The position numbers were made by a program, and so were the translations under genes. Below are positions 46,956 through 56,176 of a DNA stretch of 64,000 nt, in pieces. The DNA is from VRUE01 sp044867645 (lineage in GTDB: Bacteria; Actinomycetota; Thermoleophilia; Solirubrobacterales; 70-9): NCBI GenBank assembly GCA_044867645.1, contig JBIOVI010000041.1, positions 124,001 to 188,000 of the forward strand, given 5' to 3'. The stretch's first letter is position 1, and each line of letters begins with the position of its first letter. Under the pieces are notes generated by a model. The model was not told where the DNA came from. It did no database searches and was given only the letters and a program-made list of their open reading frames with translations.

Positions 46956-48681
46956 CCGACCAGCCGCGGTGGAACGTCGTCGTCGACTCGTCACTCGAGC
47001 GGCCCCCCTCACGATCGTGGCGACGATCGCCTTCGTGCTCGGTGCCTCCGCTGGGGCACCTGGCTCGCCCGACAAGGAAGCCGCCGAGCGCTTCGTCAAT
47101 GCCTGGGCGCAAAGGGACTTCACGGCGATGTACCGCGAGTTGAACGACGCCTCGCGCCAATCGATCAGCTCGAACGAGTTCGCCGAGGCCTACCGCGAAG
47201 CCGCGGAGGTGGCGACGCTGCGACGGCTCGAGGTCGATTCGCCCAAGGATCCGGTCGATCGGAGCGGGACCGCGGTTGTTCCGGTGGGGATAGAAGCCGG
47301 AACCGTCGCCTTCGGCGATGTCGGTGCGGAGGTCGAAATCCCCTTCTCCGACGGCGGCGTCGCCTGGGACCCGAGCCTCGTCTTCCCCGGTCTGGAATCC
47401 GAAGAGCATCTCGAGAATCGCATCGACCTGGCCCCTCGCGCACCGATCCTCGCCCGCGACGGAACGCCGCTTGCCGAAGGGCCCGCCGAAGGCCGCGAAC
47501 ACCCGCTCGGCAGCGCGGCGATCGACGTGACCGGCGAAGTCGGGATGGCGGAAGAGGAAGACCTTGCGAAGCTTGCGCGTCAGGGGTTCCCCATTGGAAC
47601 CCCAGTCGGCATCAGCGGCCTCGAGCAGGCGTTCAACGCAAGGCTGGCCGGAAAGCCCGGTGGCTCTCTGCTCGCGGTAGCCAACAGCGGTGGCTCAGCA
47701 CGGATCCTCTCTCAAGCAGAACCCGAGGCCGGGGCCGCGGTGAAAACGACGATCGACCCGGAGCTCCAGGTCGCCGCCGTCTCCGCCCTCGCCGGGCGAG
47801 CGGGCGGCGTCGCCGTGCTCGACACCCGCGACGGCAACGTCCGGGCGCTCGCCGGGCAGGCCTTCTCGGCGCCGCAGCCGCCTGGCTCGACCTTCAAGAT
47901 GATCACCACCACGGCGGCCCTGCAGAAGGGAGTCGTCTCGCTCGACGACGAATTCGAAGTCGTCGATGGGGTCAACGTCGGTGGCCGCTTCATCAGCAAT
48001 GCCAACGGCGAGTTCTGCGGCGGCACCTTCCGCGAAGCGTTCGCCGAGTCATGCAACGCGGACTTCGCGCCGCTGGGGCCGAAGATCGGCAATGACGACC
48101 TGGTCGAGACGGCCGAACGGTTCGGCTTCAACTCACCGCCGACCCTCTATGCACCGCAGGTGGTGGCAGAGGTCGACCCAGCCGAATCCACCATTCCAAC
48201 CGAAATCGGCGACGAACTCGACCTTGGCGTAAGCGCGATCGGACAGGGAGAAGTCCTTGCGACTCCGTTGCAGATGGCGAGCGTCGCGCAGACGATCGGC
48301 AACGGCGGCGTCCGCGAACCGACCTCGATCGTCGCCAACTCCAAGCTCCGACCCGAGGCGATGTCGGAACGGGTGATGTCGAAGGAGATCGCCGACGAAC
48401 TGACCGAACTGATGATCGGAGTGGTCACCGGCGGCACCGGCTTCGCCGCGGCTATTCCCGAGGCCCAAGTGGCGGGCAAGACCGGCACGGCCGAGCTGGG
48501 CCCTCGCCCCGATCAGGAGGGCGAGGAGGAACCCGAGCAGATCAAGGATGCCTGGTTCGCCGCCTTCGCCCCCGCCGAAGAGGCCAAGCTCGCGGTCGGG
48601 GTGCTGCTGATCGAAGCAGAAGCCGCGGGTGGCGAAGTCGCCGCGCCGATAGCCGGCCAGGTCCTCTCGGCCGGGCTCTAG
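46942..48681 (+). CDS. Penicillin-binding protein (transpeptidase) with NTF2-like domain
   Basis: A 579-aa class-B-like PBP: N-terminal membrane anchor (APLTIVATIAFVLGASAGAP), an MecA_N/NTF2-like domain (about 42-150), a dimerisation region, and a transpeptidase domain. Motifs are Ser316-x-x-Lys319 (PGSTFK), SCN (ESCNADF) and KTG at 513 (AGKTGTAE). It crosslinks peptidoglycan. Length is short for the class, and the NTF2-like domain is the kind found in PBP2a and actinobacterial PbpA relatives. Start GTG 46942 lies in an inverted repeat; GTG 46971 is an alternative. Confidence 0.9.
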   Translation: MPRPTRPAAVERRRRLVTRAAPLTIVATIAFVLGASAGAPGSPDKEAAERFVNAWAQRDFTAMYRELNDASRQSISSNEFAEAYREAAEVATLRRLEVDSPKDPVDRSGTAVVPVGIEAGTVAFGDVGAEVEIPFSDGGVAWDPSLVFPGLESEEHLENRIDLAPRAPILARDGTPLAEGPAEGREHPLGSAAIDVTGEVGMAEEEDLAKLARQGFPIGTPVGISGLEQAFNARLAGKPGGSLLAVANSGGSARILSQAEPEAGAAVKTTIDPELQVAAVSALAGRAGGVAVLDTRDGNVRALAGQAFSAPQPPGSTFKMITTTAALQKGVVSLDDEFEVVDGVNVGGRFISNANGEFCGGTFREAFAESCNADFAPLGPKIGNDDLVETAERFGFNSPPTLYAPQVVAEVDPAESTIPTEIGDELDLGVSAIGQGEVLATPLQMASVAQTIGNGGVREPTSIVANSKLRPEAMSERVMSKEIADELTELMIGVVTGGTGFAAAIPEAQVAGKTGTAELGPRPDQEGEEEPEQIKDAWFAAFAPAEEAKLAVGVLLIEAEAAGGEVAAPIAGQVLSAGL

Positions 48682-48685
48682 GCCC

Positions 48686-49234
48686 TTAGAGGTCGAGCGT
48701 GACTTCGGCGGGGCCTTCGGGCCCGGGGATCTCCAGCGTTAGCGGCCGGTTCTCCGAGGCAGAGGCGGGCAGCTCGAAGAGGACCACCGAGCCCTCGATC
48801 GATCCCTGCTCCGGGGTCGAGTCGAGGATCGGGATCTGTTCCTGCGCTTCGACTTCGCCGCCGAACGGAAGCGCGTAGAGGCTTTCGCTTGGTATCGCAT
48901 CGAAGGTCTGGTGACCGGCGTCGGTGATCGTGAACGAGCTCGCCAGCTGTTGCGGCTCTTCGCTCTCGTTCTGGACTTCGAAGAAGACGCCGAAGTAAGC
49001 GGAGCCCGGTGGAGGCGTGGGTTGGCCCACCAGATAGGCGGAGTCCTCGTTGTCGTTCGGATTGAGGAAGCGCGAGAACGTGGCGACGTACTGAAGCTCG
49101 CCAAGCTTCACCGGCTCGCCCTCCACCACCTCCTTGGAATCGCTCGAGTAGCCGCAGGCAGAAAGGGCAAGACCGGCCGCGGCAAGGGCAAGGGCGGCAA
49201 AGAGCGGAAGGGCGATTCGGCGGCGACGGACCAT
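48686..49234 (-). CDS. Lipoprotein of unknown function (DUF4352-like)
   Basis: A 182-aa lipoprotein: Arg-rich start, hydrophobic segment and lipobox LSAC, then a beta-sandwich with YFGVFFEVQNESEEPQQLAS and FTITDAGHQTFDA, the pattern of DUF4352/immunoglobulin-like telomeric-repeat-factor fold lipoproteins. ATG 49234 is chosen; the longer frame to 49381 reads through the neighbouring gene. TATAGA/TAGACT lies just upstream as a possible -10. Function unknown; secreted but membrane-tethered. Confidence 0.8.
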   Translation of the reverse strand: MVRRRRIALPLFAALALAAAGLALSACGYSSDSKEVVEGEPVKLGELQYVATFSRFLNPNDNEDSAYLVGQPTPPPGSAYFGVFFEVQNESEEPQQLASSFTITDAGHQTFDAIPSESLYALPFGGEVEAQEQIPILDSTPEQGSIEGSVVLFELPASASENRPLTLEIPGPEGPAEVTLDL

Positions 49235-49272
49235 CGGCGGCAGGAGTCTATAAAGGCGCCCGGCAGCCCGCC

Positions 49273-49791
49273 TCAAGGAATGCCGGTGGCATGTCGGTTG
49301 CCACCAGCCACCGCAACGCGGGGCGAGGGGGACGCATCGGACTCGAGCCGATCGCGAAGCCTTCGCAGCCCCTCTTCCCAACCGCGCCGCTGCCAGAACG
49401 ATGCACCGCTCAGCGCCTCCAGCGCCCTGTCGAGCGGGTTCGAGGGTTCGGTCCAGTGCGAGACCCGAACCCCGATCAGCGAACCGCTGCCCTCGAGCAG
49501 CTCCCAGACGGTGGTCGTCGGAATCCGGTTGAGGCGCCCCCCACGTCCCCGCTCCGCGACCTTATGCGGCTCTTCGACTTCGGCGATTACCGTGTCCATC
49601 CAGACCGCTCTCAGCGGCTGCACAATGCGAAAGCGCGCACCGGCGCCGACCCCGCGCGACTCGATTCGGGTCAGGTGGAAATCGGCGAGGAAATGGTCCG
49701 TGAACGAGGGCCGCATCGCCAAGTCGACGATCGCGTCGAAGACCCGCTCGCGCGTGGCATCGATCTCGATCTCTGCGCTAACCGGGCCCAT
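49273..49791 (-). CDS. SRPBCC-family (START-like) protein
   Basis: A 172-aa protein with the SRPBCC/polyketide-cyclase fold: VSAEIEIDATRERVFDAIVD opening, a central beta sheet (GAGARFRIVQPLRAVWMDTV, TTVWELLEGSGSLIGVRVSH) and a long C-terminal helix. It probably binds a small hydrophobic ligand. ATG 49791 is used. It is upstream of the lipoprotein gene on the same strand with 38 bases between, so the two may be cotranscribed. Confidence 0.82.
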   Translation of the reverse strand: MGPVSAEIEIDATRERVFDAIVDLAMRPSFTDHFLADFHLTRIESRGVGAGARFRIVQPLRAVWMDTVIAEVEEPHKVAERGRGGRLNRIPTTTVWELLEGSGSLIGVRVSHWTEPSNPLDRALEALSGASFWQRRGWEEGLRRLRDRLESDASPSPRVAVAGGNRHATGIP

Positions 49792-49931
49792 GGGCGGCGC
49801 GATTCTAGATGGGATCGCCGCTCGAGGTTTCAGAGCCGCCGACAGCGAGCAGGCTTTGGGCAAGTTCTGGAACCTGAAAACTCGGTATCCGCTAGGATCG
49901 AACCAGGACGCGCAAAGGGAAGGAGTAGACC

Positions 49932-50501
49932 ATCCCCACCGGCCTCACCCCCACCGCGGCTTCCGATAGCTACTCAACTGGAGCCTTTCCCGGTGCCGGG
50001 ACTTATTTCTGCGTCGAGTGCGGCTCTCAGCTCTCACTCCAGGAGGACGACCGGCTTCCCAGCTGTCCTCGATGCAGCGGCTCGAGCTTTCAGCTCGACT
50101 CGATCTTCGAGCCGATGCAGGAGCACGGCGAGCCGACGGCGGAATTCGAGATCCCCTCTGAGACCGCTTCGCATGCCTGGCTGGAGAAGCAGCGAGCCGG
50201 CCTTCCCCCCGGCAGCAGTCGCCTGGTCTGCCACCACGAAGACGAGATCCTCGATTTCGAGCTGGTGGAGGGCTGGATGCGGATCGGTCGCAGCGTCGCC
50301 GCCGACATTCGCCTCGACGATCCCAGCGTCTCGCGTCGCCACGCCCTCGTCGTCTCCGAACCGCGCGAGCCACTGCGAGTTCTCGACGACCGTAGCCTCA
50401 ACGGCATCTTCGTCAATGGCGAGCTGGTCGAGTGGGGCAAGCTCGAGGACGGCGACGAGCTGATGATCGGGCGCTACCGCCTCTTCGTGCTCGAAGCCTA
50501 A
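49932..50501 (+). CDS. Zinc-ribbon FHA-domain protein with an apparent ATC start
   Basis: A 189-aa phosphothreonine-binding protein. An N-terminal zinc ribbon (TYFCVECGS, then PSCPRCSGSSFQLDS) is followed by an FHA domain (about 115-185) with MRIGRS, SVSRRH and the NG loop SLNGIFVNG. The reading frame is open from a TAG at 49926 and includes the whole zinc ribbon, but contains no ATG, GTG or TTG before ATG 50115, which would cut the ribbon away. AAGGAG stands six to seven bases before ATC at 49932, so I place the start there, as with the ATT start of infC. A sequence error is the alternative. Confidence 0.75.
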   Translation: MPTGLTPTAASDSYSTGAFPGAGTYFCVECGSQLSLQEDDRLPSCPRCSGSSFQLDSIFEPMQEHGEPTAEFEIPSETASHAWLEKQRAGLPPGSSRLVCHHEDEILDFELVEGWMRIGRSVAADIRLDDPSVSRRHALVVSEPREPLRVLDDRSLNGIFVNGELVEWGKLEDGDELMIGRYRLFVLEA

Positions 50502-50543
50502 CTGCCGCAAATTCCGGCCACCGATGGCCGTAGCATGCGGTCC

Positions 50544-50951
50544 GTGAGCTCAGCCCACGATCCCCCTTCTGTCCATGATCCTTCCGTCGCAGCCGAGCAG
50601 GCACGCAAGCGGCTCCACGAAGAGATCGAGCGCGTGCGGGTCGGTGTGGAGGAGATGCTCGTCGAGCAAGAGGGAGGCGAGATAGACGCTCAGCTGCGAC
50701 GCGAGCTCGACGCGATCCGCGAAGAGACCCGCCGCTACGTCAAGAAGCGCGTAGCCAAGAGCGAGCAGCGCGTCGAGAAGCGGATCGGCAAGCTCGATGC
50801 GAAGACGCAAAAGCTCGAGCGCCGCATCGACCAGGTGGAGCAGGACCGCAAGTACGCCGAGTGGCGCATCCACACCAACACCGAGGCAATGCTCGACGGT
50901 CTCCTCAAAGAGGTCCGAGCGATAGCCGACCTCCTAGCTCGCACCCGCTGA
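50544..50951 (+). CDS. Coiled-coil protein
   Basis: A 135-aa protein dominated by one long charged coiled coil (about 18-115), with heptads such as EEIERVRVGVEEMLVEQEGG and VAKSEQRVEKRIGKLDAKTQ. No signal peptide or membrane segment. The GTG start at 50544 is preferred because TAGCAT (50531-50536) is seven bases before it; the ATG at 50535 is inside that box. It probably follows the FHA gene in context and might be a structural partner; function unknown. Confidence 0.7.
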   Translation: MSSAHDPPSVHDPSVAAEQARKRLHEEIERVRVGVEEMLVEQEGGEIDAQLRRELDAIREETRRYVKKRVAKSEQRVEKRIGKLDAKTQKLERRIDQVEQDRKYAEWRIHTNTEAMLDGLLKEVRAIADLLARTR

Positions 50952-50968
50952 GGGTTGCGAGAGCCTGC

Positions 50969-53900
50969 CTACTCAGTCGAGATAGACGGATCGGCCTGCA
51001 CTTTGTGCGGCACGATCATCAGGAAATTGTTGGCCGCATCGGCACCCAGAGCGCCGATCCGCTCGGCCTCGTCGTCCTGACCCGTAGCACGAAGCTCCTC
51101 GGCGTAATGCGAGAGCAGATCATCGATATCCAGCCGCCCCTCGGAGTCGAGATCCCTGAGCTCGACTTTGGCACCCTCGCCCAAGCGGGCTTCAATGGCT
51201 TGGCGGTCGATGCCGAAGGCGTTTTGGCGGACGTAGACACGGCCGCCGGTCATCCCGGCGCAGGCCCAGGGACCGAGGTCGCCGAGGACTACGGCGCGCC
51301 CCGAGGTCATGTACTCGAAGGCAAAGCCCTTGGCGTTAGCGCGGTCGACAAGGCAGCCGCGACTGTCGTCGAGCTCCTCCTCCGGCTCGCCGCCGAGCAC
51401 CACGTCGGCGCCGGAGAGGCGGATGCAAAAGCGCGAGTCGGCCGATCCCTGCACGAAGAGTCGGCCGCGCTGTGCGCCGTAGGCGAACGACTTCCCGACC
51501 GAGCCGTTGAGTCGCTTGCCCTTGGCGCCTTTGCCCTTCAGCACCGCTACGGTTCCACCCAGCATCGCCTTGCCGACGCCGTCTTGGGCGCCGCCCTCGA
51601 CCCGGATCGAGACGCCGTAGGAGTTGAAGGCGCCCAGGCCCTGGCCGGCGACCGAGCCGCCATTGAACTCGAGGCTGGCGAGCACGTCTTCGTTCGACTC
51701 CGGCCCGCCGTCGAAGATCCGCGAGCGGGCGATCGCGCCGGCCAGCTCGGTACCGAGCACGCGGTCGTTGGCGTCGGTCGCACGCGGGAACTCGCTGCGC
51801 ACCGTACGACCTGAGCAAATATCGCCAGCCAGGGCACCGATCTGGGACGAGGCCTGCTTCGCCTCCATCCGGATCGGGCGGGCGGCGACAAGGCCAGCCT
51901 CGGCACGTGACTCGGCCATCTCCTCTGCCACGGGCAGGTCGAGCGGCTCGAGGTCGAGGAACTCCTCCAGCGGCGTTATCAGCGGCGCCAGGTCGATCTG
52001 CTCCTGGTGGGAGACCTGCTCCAGCAGGTCGTAACGGCCGACCAGGTCCTGGGCGCGGTCGTAGCCGAGCGAGGCGACGACCTCTTTGACCTCCTCCCCC
52101 ATCGCCTGGAAGAAGCGGGCACAGCTTTCGGCCGCCGTGTCGATCTCCTGCGGGGTGAACTTCTTCAGGCCGTGATCCTGCGCCTGCTCGACGGTCTCGA
52201 TCTGGGTGGCGATGCCGACGTGGCAGGTATCGAGCTGGCAGCCGCGGCAGATCGTGCAGCCGAGGCTGACCATCGCCAGGGTGCCGAAGCCGATCCGGTT
52301 GGCGCCGAGGCAGTGCAGCTTGACGATGTCGTGGCCGGTGCGGTAGCCGCCGTCCGCCCAGATCTCGACCCGGTTGCGCAGCCCGGCCTCCATCAGCGCC
52401 CTGTGCACGGCACGGGTGCCGATGTCGGAGGGCAGGCCCACATGACGCAGCGCGTGCTGACGCGCGGCGCCGGTGCCGCCCTCGAAGCCGGAGAGGGTGA
52501 TGATGTCGGCGCCCGCCTTGGCAATCCCGAGGCCGATCGTGCCGATGTTCGGCACCACGGGCACCTTGACCGAGACCCGCACGTCGGGGTTGACCGTCTT
52601 CAGCTCGTCGATCAGCTCCGCCAGGTCCTCGATCGAGTAGAGGTCGTGGTTGTTGGAAGGTGAGATCAGGTCGGTGCCGGGCGCCGCGTTACGAGCCGCG
52701 GCGACCTTCTCGGAGACCTTCTTTCCGGGCAGGTGGCCGCCCTCACCCGGCTTGGCGCCCTGGCCGATCTTGATCTCCGCGACGTAGGAGGAGTTGATCA
52801 TCTCTGCCGAGACGCCGAAGCGACCGGAGGCGACCTGCTGGCCGCGCCACTTGCGGTACTGCCCGTACATGTCGCGGATCTCGCCGCCCTCGCCGTTGAT
52901 GCAGAGGACGTTGATCGCCTTCGCCGCCTCCGCGTAGGCGCGGAAAGCAGGCTCGGACTGCGAGCCGAAGCTCATCGAGGAGATCACCACCGGGTAGTCG
53001 TGGTGGCCGATGCCGGCGTCGACCGAAGCCGGGTCGACCGGGTCGCGGTCTCCCTTCAGGCCCATGATGTGGCGCATTGAGATCGGGCTCTGCTGCTCGA
53101 GGTCCCGCACTTTCTCGGAGTACTCGGCGTAGGAGCCGGAGCCGTTGGCGGTGGCGATTGCCGCCTTGTAGACCTTGGGGTAGAAGCGGAAGGTCTTCGC
53201 CGGTTTGGCATCCTCGTCCCCAGACAGCACTCGTGCCCTACCGTTGCTGCTCTCGTCAAGCGCGTCGAAGCCGACCCCGCCCCCGTCGGAGGCGGCGAAG
53301 GCCTCGGTCTGGAAGATCTCGGCCAGCTCCGGCTTGACCCCAATCGAGGAGAACTGGCGCGCGTAGCCGCGCACCTCGTGGATGCCGATCGTCGAGATCA
53401 CTTTCTCAATTCCCTTTGCGAGCGCCGCGCAGAGGTTGCCGATGTCGGTCTCATAGTCCTCGACGCAGATCACCTCGACCATCGTGTACGGGCAGACGCC
53501 GTTCGCGCCGAGCCCCAGAGCAAGCATCGTGTCGTGGACGTTGCGAATCGACGCCGAACGCAGCACGATGCCGCAGCGGCGTCGCAGGTTCTCCTCACCG
53601 GGCTCGACCCGAAACTGCTTCAACGCCTGGTCGACCGCAGAGGTGGCCAGGTGGGGATCCAGGTAACGGCGCTCGGCGTCATAGACGGTGCGGTCGGTCA
53701 GCACCAGCAGCTCGGCGCCGTCGCGCACCTTTTTCACTGCCTCTTGCTTGATTCGCTCGATCGCCCCTCGGGTCGTCTCCGACTCCAGCAATGAGATGTC
53801 GACCGCCCCGCCCCGCCCGCGGAACTCCTCCCAGAGATCCTCGAGCAGGTAAGTGTGGTGGTCGCGGGCGATCCGGCGGTAGGTCTTGTCGGAGAGCGGC

Positions 53901-55642
53901 GCCAAGCCGTGATGACCGCCGAGGATCACCGGGAAGGAGGTCTCGACGGTGCCCGAGTCCTCGCCGGCCCTGTGGATCGAGGGACGGCGTCCGAACACCG
54001 CCCGGGTCGAGAAGTGCTCGACCTCGCGCTCGCGGTCGATCGCCGGGTTGGTGACCACGGCGACCGTCTCCTTGAAGTAGTCGGCCAGGTTCTGGCGCTC
54101 CGGCGAGAGCGCCGCTAGCGGCCCGTCGTAGCCGAGCGAACCGATCGGCTCGGCCCCGTTGGAGGCCATCTGCTGGACGAGTTTGACGTCGTCGCGCTGC
54201 CAGCCGAAACCGGCCAGCACGCGGTCGGCGACCTTGACCGGCTCTTCGGGACCGGCGTCCGAGTACCCCGGCACCTCGCCCCCCTCGAGCGGGCCGCCGG
54301 TCTCAAGGGCACGGTCGTAGGGAGCGGTCTCCTCGGTGCCATTGCGGACCAGCCAGCGGTCGCGGACGATCCGCAGCATCTCGCTGTGAGAGCGGAGCGT
54401 CGAGCGCTTGCGCTCGCGTTCGATCGCGACCATTGCCTTCTCGCCCGGGGCGAGCGGCTTCGGCTCGGAGACCATCTCACTGACTGCGACGACGCCTGGC
54501 TCGGAGCTGAAGACGTAGTCCTCGTTCGTCTCGACCTGCCAGAGCGGCCGCAGCCCGAGCGCGTCGGCGGAGAAGACACACTCATCGCTGTGGCGGGCGA
54601 TCAGCGCCACCGGCCCCTGCGCGAACGGGCCCATCGCCTGATGCAGGTACATGTAGAAGGAATGCAGGTCCTCGGGCAGCGAGCGGATCTCTTCGACGAT
54701 CGGCGGTACGACCATCTCCATCGCCTCGACCAAGCTGAGACCGTCGCGATTCACCAGCGTCGCGATCGTCTGGTTGAGGTCCTGGGAATCGGATGAGCCG
54801 GGCTGGATCGGGACGCCGAGCATGCGCGCCTCCTGGCGCAGCTGTTCGACCGTGTTGATCTCGCCGTTGTGGCCCAGCACCGAGAAGGGCTGGACCCGTT
54901 TGAAGGAGGGCCAGGTGTTGGTCGAGTAGCGGTTGTGCCCGAAGCAGCCGATCGTCTCGAAGCGCTCGTCGCGCAGGTCCGGGTAGTACTCGCCGAGGAT
55001 CTTCGGCGCGCCCATCACCTTGTAGACGCAGGTGGTCGCCGAGAGCGACGGGATGTGGACACCGAGCCGCTCCTCCAGTTCGATCAGCAGGTCGAAGAGA
55101 ACTCGGTCGCGGCGCGACGCATCGGCGACGAGGCCGCCGATCTGCCAGAAGTGCGGCTCCTCCTCGCGCGCGGTGGGGCCGAGCGCGGGCGAGTCGACGA
55201 CGCCGATCCGCTCGGCGAGGATGCGAAACCCTCCATGTCCGAGCAGCTCGCGGGCGTCGTGCTGGACACGCTCCAAGTCCTGAGAGCGCTCGACGAAGAC
55301 ATGGGCGACTGCGAAGGCGTCGTCGAGGGTCAGCGAAGGGTCGTGACCGCCGGAGCGAACTTCCTCGGCCCATATCTTGCGCGGAATGTCGACCAGCAAT
55401 CCGCAGCCGTCGCCCTCGCCGTCGACGTTGCCGGCTCGGTGGAGCATCTTCTGCAGGGCCGGGATGGCGCGCTCGATCGGTTCGTGGCTCGGCGTCGCGT
55501 CCTTGCGCACCGAGGCATAGATCGCACAGGCATCCTTGTCTTCGACGCTGGGTGGAGAGACGAGCGGCCGATAGGCGCGCTCTGGCGAGTAGCGGACGGG
55601 CGCGCCCTCGCCGTGAAGCTCACGGGACTGGGTATGGGACAC
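50969..55642 (-). CDS. gltB: Glutamate synthase large subunit
   Basis: A 1557-aa GltB which forms glutamate from glutamine and 2-oxoglutarate. An N-terminal Ntn amidotransferase domain has catalytic Cys39 after a 38-residue propeptide. The FMN and 2-oxoglutarate domain holds ISSMSFGSQSEPAFRAYAEA and PGEGGHLPGKKVSEKVA, and the [3Fe-4S] cysteines lie in GCTICRGCQLDTCHVG. A GXGXG beta-helix domain closes the chain (NGGSVAGQGLGAF). The small subunit GltD is not in this window. Start GTG 55642 has GGGAGG six bases upstream. Around the catalytic Cys the sequence is DACAIYA instead of the usual CGFG/CGVG. Confidence 0.95.
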   Translation of the reverse strand: MSHTQSRELHGEGAPVRYSPERAYRPLVSPPSVEDKDACAIYASVRKDATPSHEPIERAIPALQKMLHRAGNVDGEGDGCGLLVDIPRKIWAEEVRSGGHDPSLTLDDAFAVAHVFVERSQDLERVQHDARELLGHGGFRILAERIGVVDSPALGPTAREEEPHFWQIGGLVADASRRDRVLFDLLIELEERLGVHIPSLSATTCVYKVMGAPKILGEYYPDLRDERFETIGCFGHNRYSTNTWPSFKRVQPFSVLGHNGEINTVEQLRQEARMLGVPIQPGSSDSQDLNQTIATLVNRDGLSLVEAMEMVVPPIVEEIRSLPEDLHSFYMYLHQAMGPFAQGPVALIARHSDECVFSADALGLRPLWQVETNEDYVFSSEPGVVAVSEMVSEPKPLAPGEKAMVAIERERKRSTLRSHSEMLRIVRDRWLVRNGTEETAPYDRALETGGPLEGGEVPGYSDAGPEEPVKVADRVLAGFGWQRDDVKLVQQMASNGAEPIGSLGYDGPLAALSPERQNLADYFKETVAVVTNPAIDREREVEHFSTRAVFGRRPSIHRAGEDSGTVETSFPVILGGHHGLAPLSDKTYRRIARDHHTYLLEDLWEEFRGRGGAVDISLLESETTRGAIERIKQEAVKKVRDGAELLVLTDRTVYDAERRYLDPHLATSAVDQALKQFRVEPGEENLRRRCGIVLRSASIRNVHDTMLALGLGANGVCPYTMVEVICVEDYETDIGNLCAALAKGIEKVISTIGIHEVRGYARQFSSIGVKPELAEIFQTEAFAASDGGGVGFDALDESSNGRARVLSGDEDAKPAKTFRFYPKVYKAAIATANGSGSYAEYSEKVRDLEQQSPISMRHIMGLKGDRDPVDPASVDAGIGHHDYPVVISSMSFGSQSEPAFRAYAEAAKAINVLCINGEGGEIRDMYGQYRKWRGQQVASGRFGVSAEMINSSYVAEIKIGQGAKPGEGGHLPGKKVSEKVAAARNAAPGTDLISPSNNHDLYSIEDLAELIDELKTVNPDVRVSVKVPVVPNIGTIGLGIAKAGADIITLSGFEGGTGAARQHALRHVGLPSDIGTRAVHRALMEAGLRNRVEIWADGGYRTGHDIVKLHCLGANRIGFGTLAMVSLGCTICRGCQLDTCHVGIATQIETVEQAQDHGLKKFTPQEIDTAAESCARFFQAMGEEVKEVVASLGYDRAQDLVGRYDLLEQVSHQEQIDLAPLITPLEEFLDLEPLDLPVAEEMAESRAEAGLVAARPIRMEAKQASSQIGALAGDICSGRTVRSEFPRATDANDRVLGTELAGAIARSRIFDGGPESNEDVLASLEFNGGSVAGQGLGAFNSYGVSIRVEGGAQDGVGKAMLGGTVAVLKGKGAKGKRLNGSVGKSFAYGAQRGRLFVQGSADSRFCIRLSGADVVLGGEPEEELDDSRGCLVDRANAKGFAFEYMTSGRAVVLGDLGPWACAGMTGGRVYVRQNAFGIDRQAIEARLGEGAKVELRDLDSEGRLDIDDLLSHYAEELRATGQDDEAERIGALGADAANNFLMIVPHKVQADPSISTE

Positions 55643-55705
55643 CTTTGACCTCCCGGTTTCCGCGCCTTCTTCGAGCGGGCGCGCGACGGGTTGACGAGTT
55701 TCCGG

Positions 55706-55711
55706 ATTATA
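55706..55711 (-). promoter_or_regulatory. Probable gltB -10 element
   Basis: A perfect TATAAT on the minus strand, about 64 bases before the gltB start. The -35 region is weak (TGGATT at 17-base spacing), and a long palindrome lies just upstream, so an activator or repressor may act there. Confidence 0.55.
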
Positions 55712-55737
55712 GGGACGGCTGGCGTGCCAATCCAGCC

Positions 55738-55778
55738 AGTCTGCATTTACCCGCTGTATGCGCGGGTAAATGCAGACT
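55738..55778. promoter_or_regulatory. Perfect 17-bp inverted repeat between cupin and gltB genes
   Basis: AGTCTGCATTTACCCGC (55738-55754), seven-base loop TGTATGC, and its exact complement (55762-55778). On the minus strand it follows the cupin stop by six bases and precedes the gltB promoter, so it is either a terminator without a U tract or a regulatory site. Confidence 0.75.
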
Positions 55779-55783
55779 CGACG

Positions 55784-56158
55784 CTAGGCCCAGCTCATCG
55801 GCTCGTAGCCGCCGCCGGGATCGACACCGATCAGGAGAGCGGTGACGGATGCGTCGGAGCGATTGAGGATCGTGCGGCTGGCGGGCGGCTCGATCGAGGC
55901 GAAGGTGCCGGCCGGGGCCGCGTGATCCTCGCCGTCGAGCCGCATGACCGCCTCACCCTCGAGGACGATGTACACCTCGACCTGACCGCTCTGCCCCTCG
56001 TCGTGCTCGGGGATCTGGCCGCCAGGCGCGAGCTCGACCAGGTTGAAGCCAAAGGCGGAACAGCCGAGCGCTTTGCGCGCCAACCCCCAGGTCGCCCCGC
56101 CCGAGCCCTCCATCGACTCGAACTCGTCACGGTGCTTGATCGTGTAGTTATCCGCCAT
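55784..56158 (-). CDS. Cupin-domain protein
   Basis: A 124-aa single cupin: motif 1 is PGGQIPEHDEGQSGQVEVYIV (His and Glu metal ligands partly replaced: HDEGQ...E) and motif 2 is APAGTFASIEPPASRTILN, where the usual His is absent. Thus metal binding is doubtful and a small-molecule binding role is more likely. A strong AGGAGG lies before the ATG. Substrate unknown. Confidence 0.85.
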   Translation of the reverse strand: MADNYTIKHRDEFESMEGSGGATWGLARKALGCSAFGFNLVELAPGGQIPEHDEGQSGQVEVYIVLEGEAVMRLDGEDHAAPAGTFASIEPPASRTILNRSDASVTALLIGVDPGGGYEPMSWA

Positions 56159-56176
56159 CTTGGACCTCCTGTCGGT

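Noticed and set aside
48686..49381. Longer start (TTG 49381) for the lipoprotein gene
   Set aside because: The extra 49 residues overlap the SRPBCC gene and would place the lipobox far from the N-terminus.
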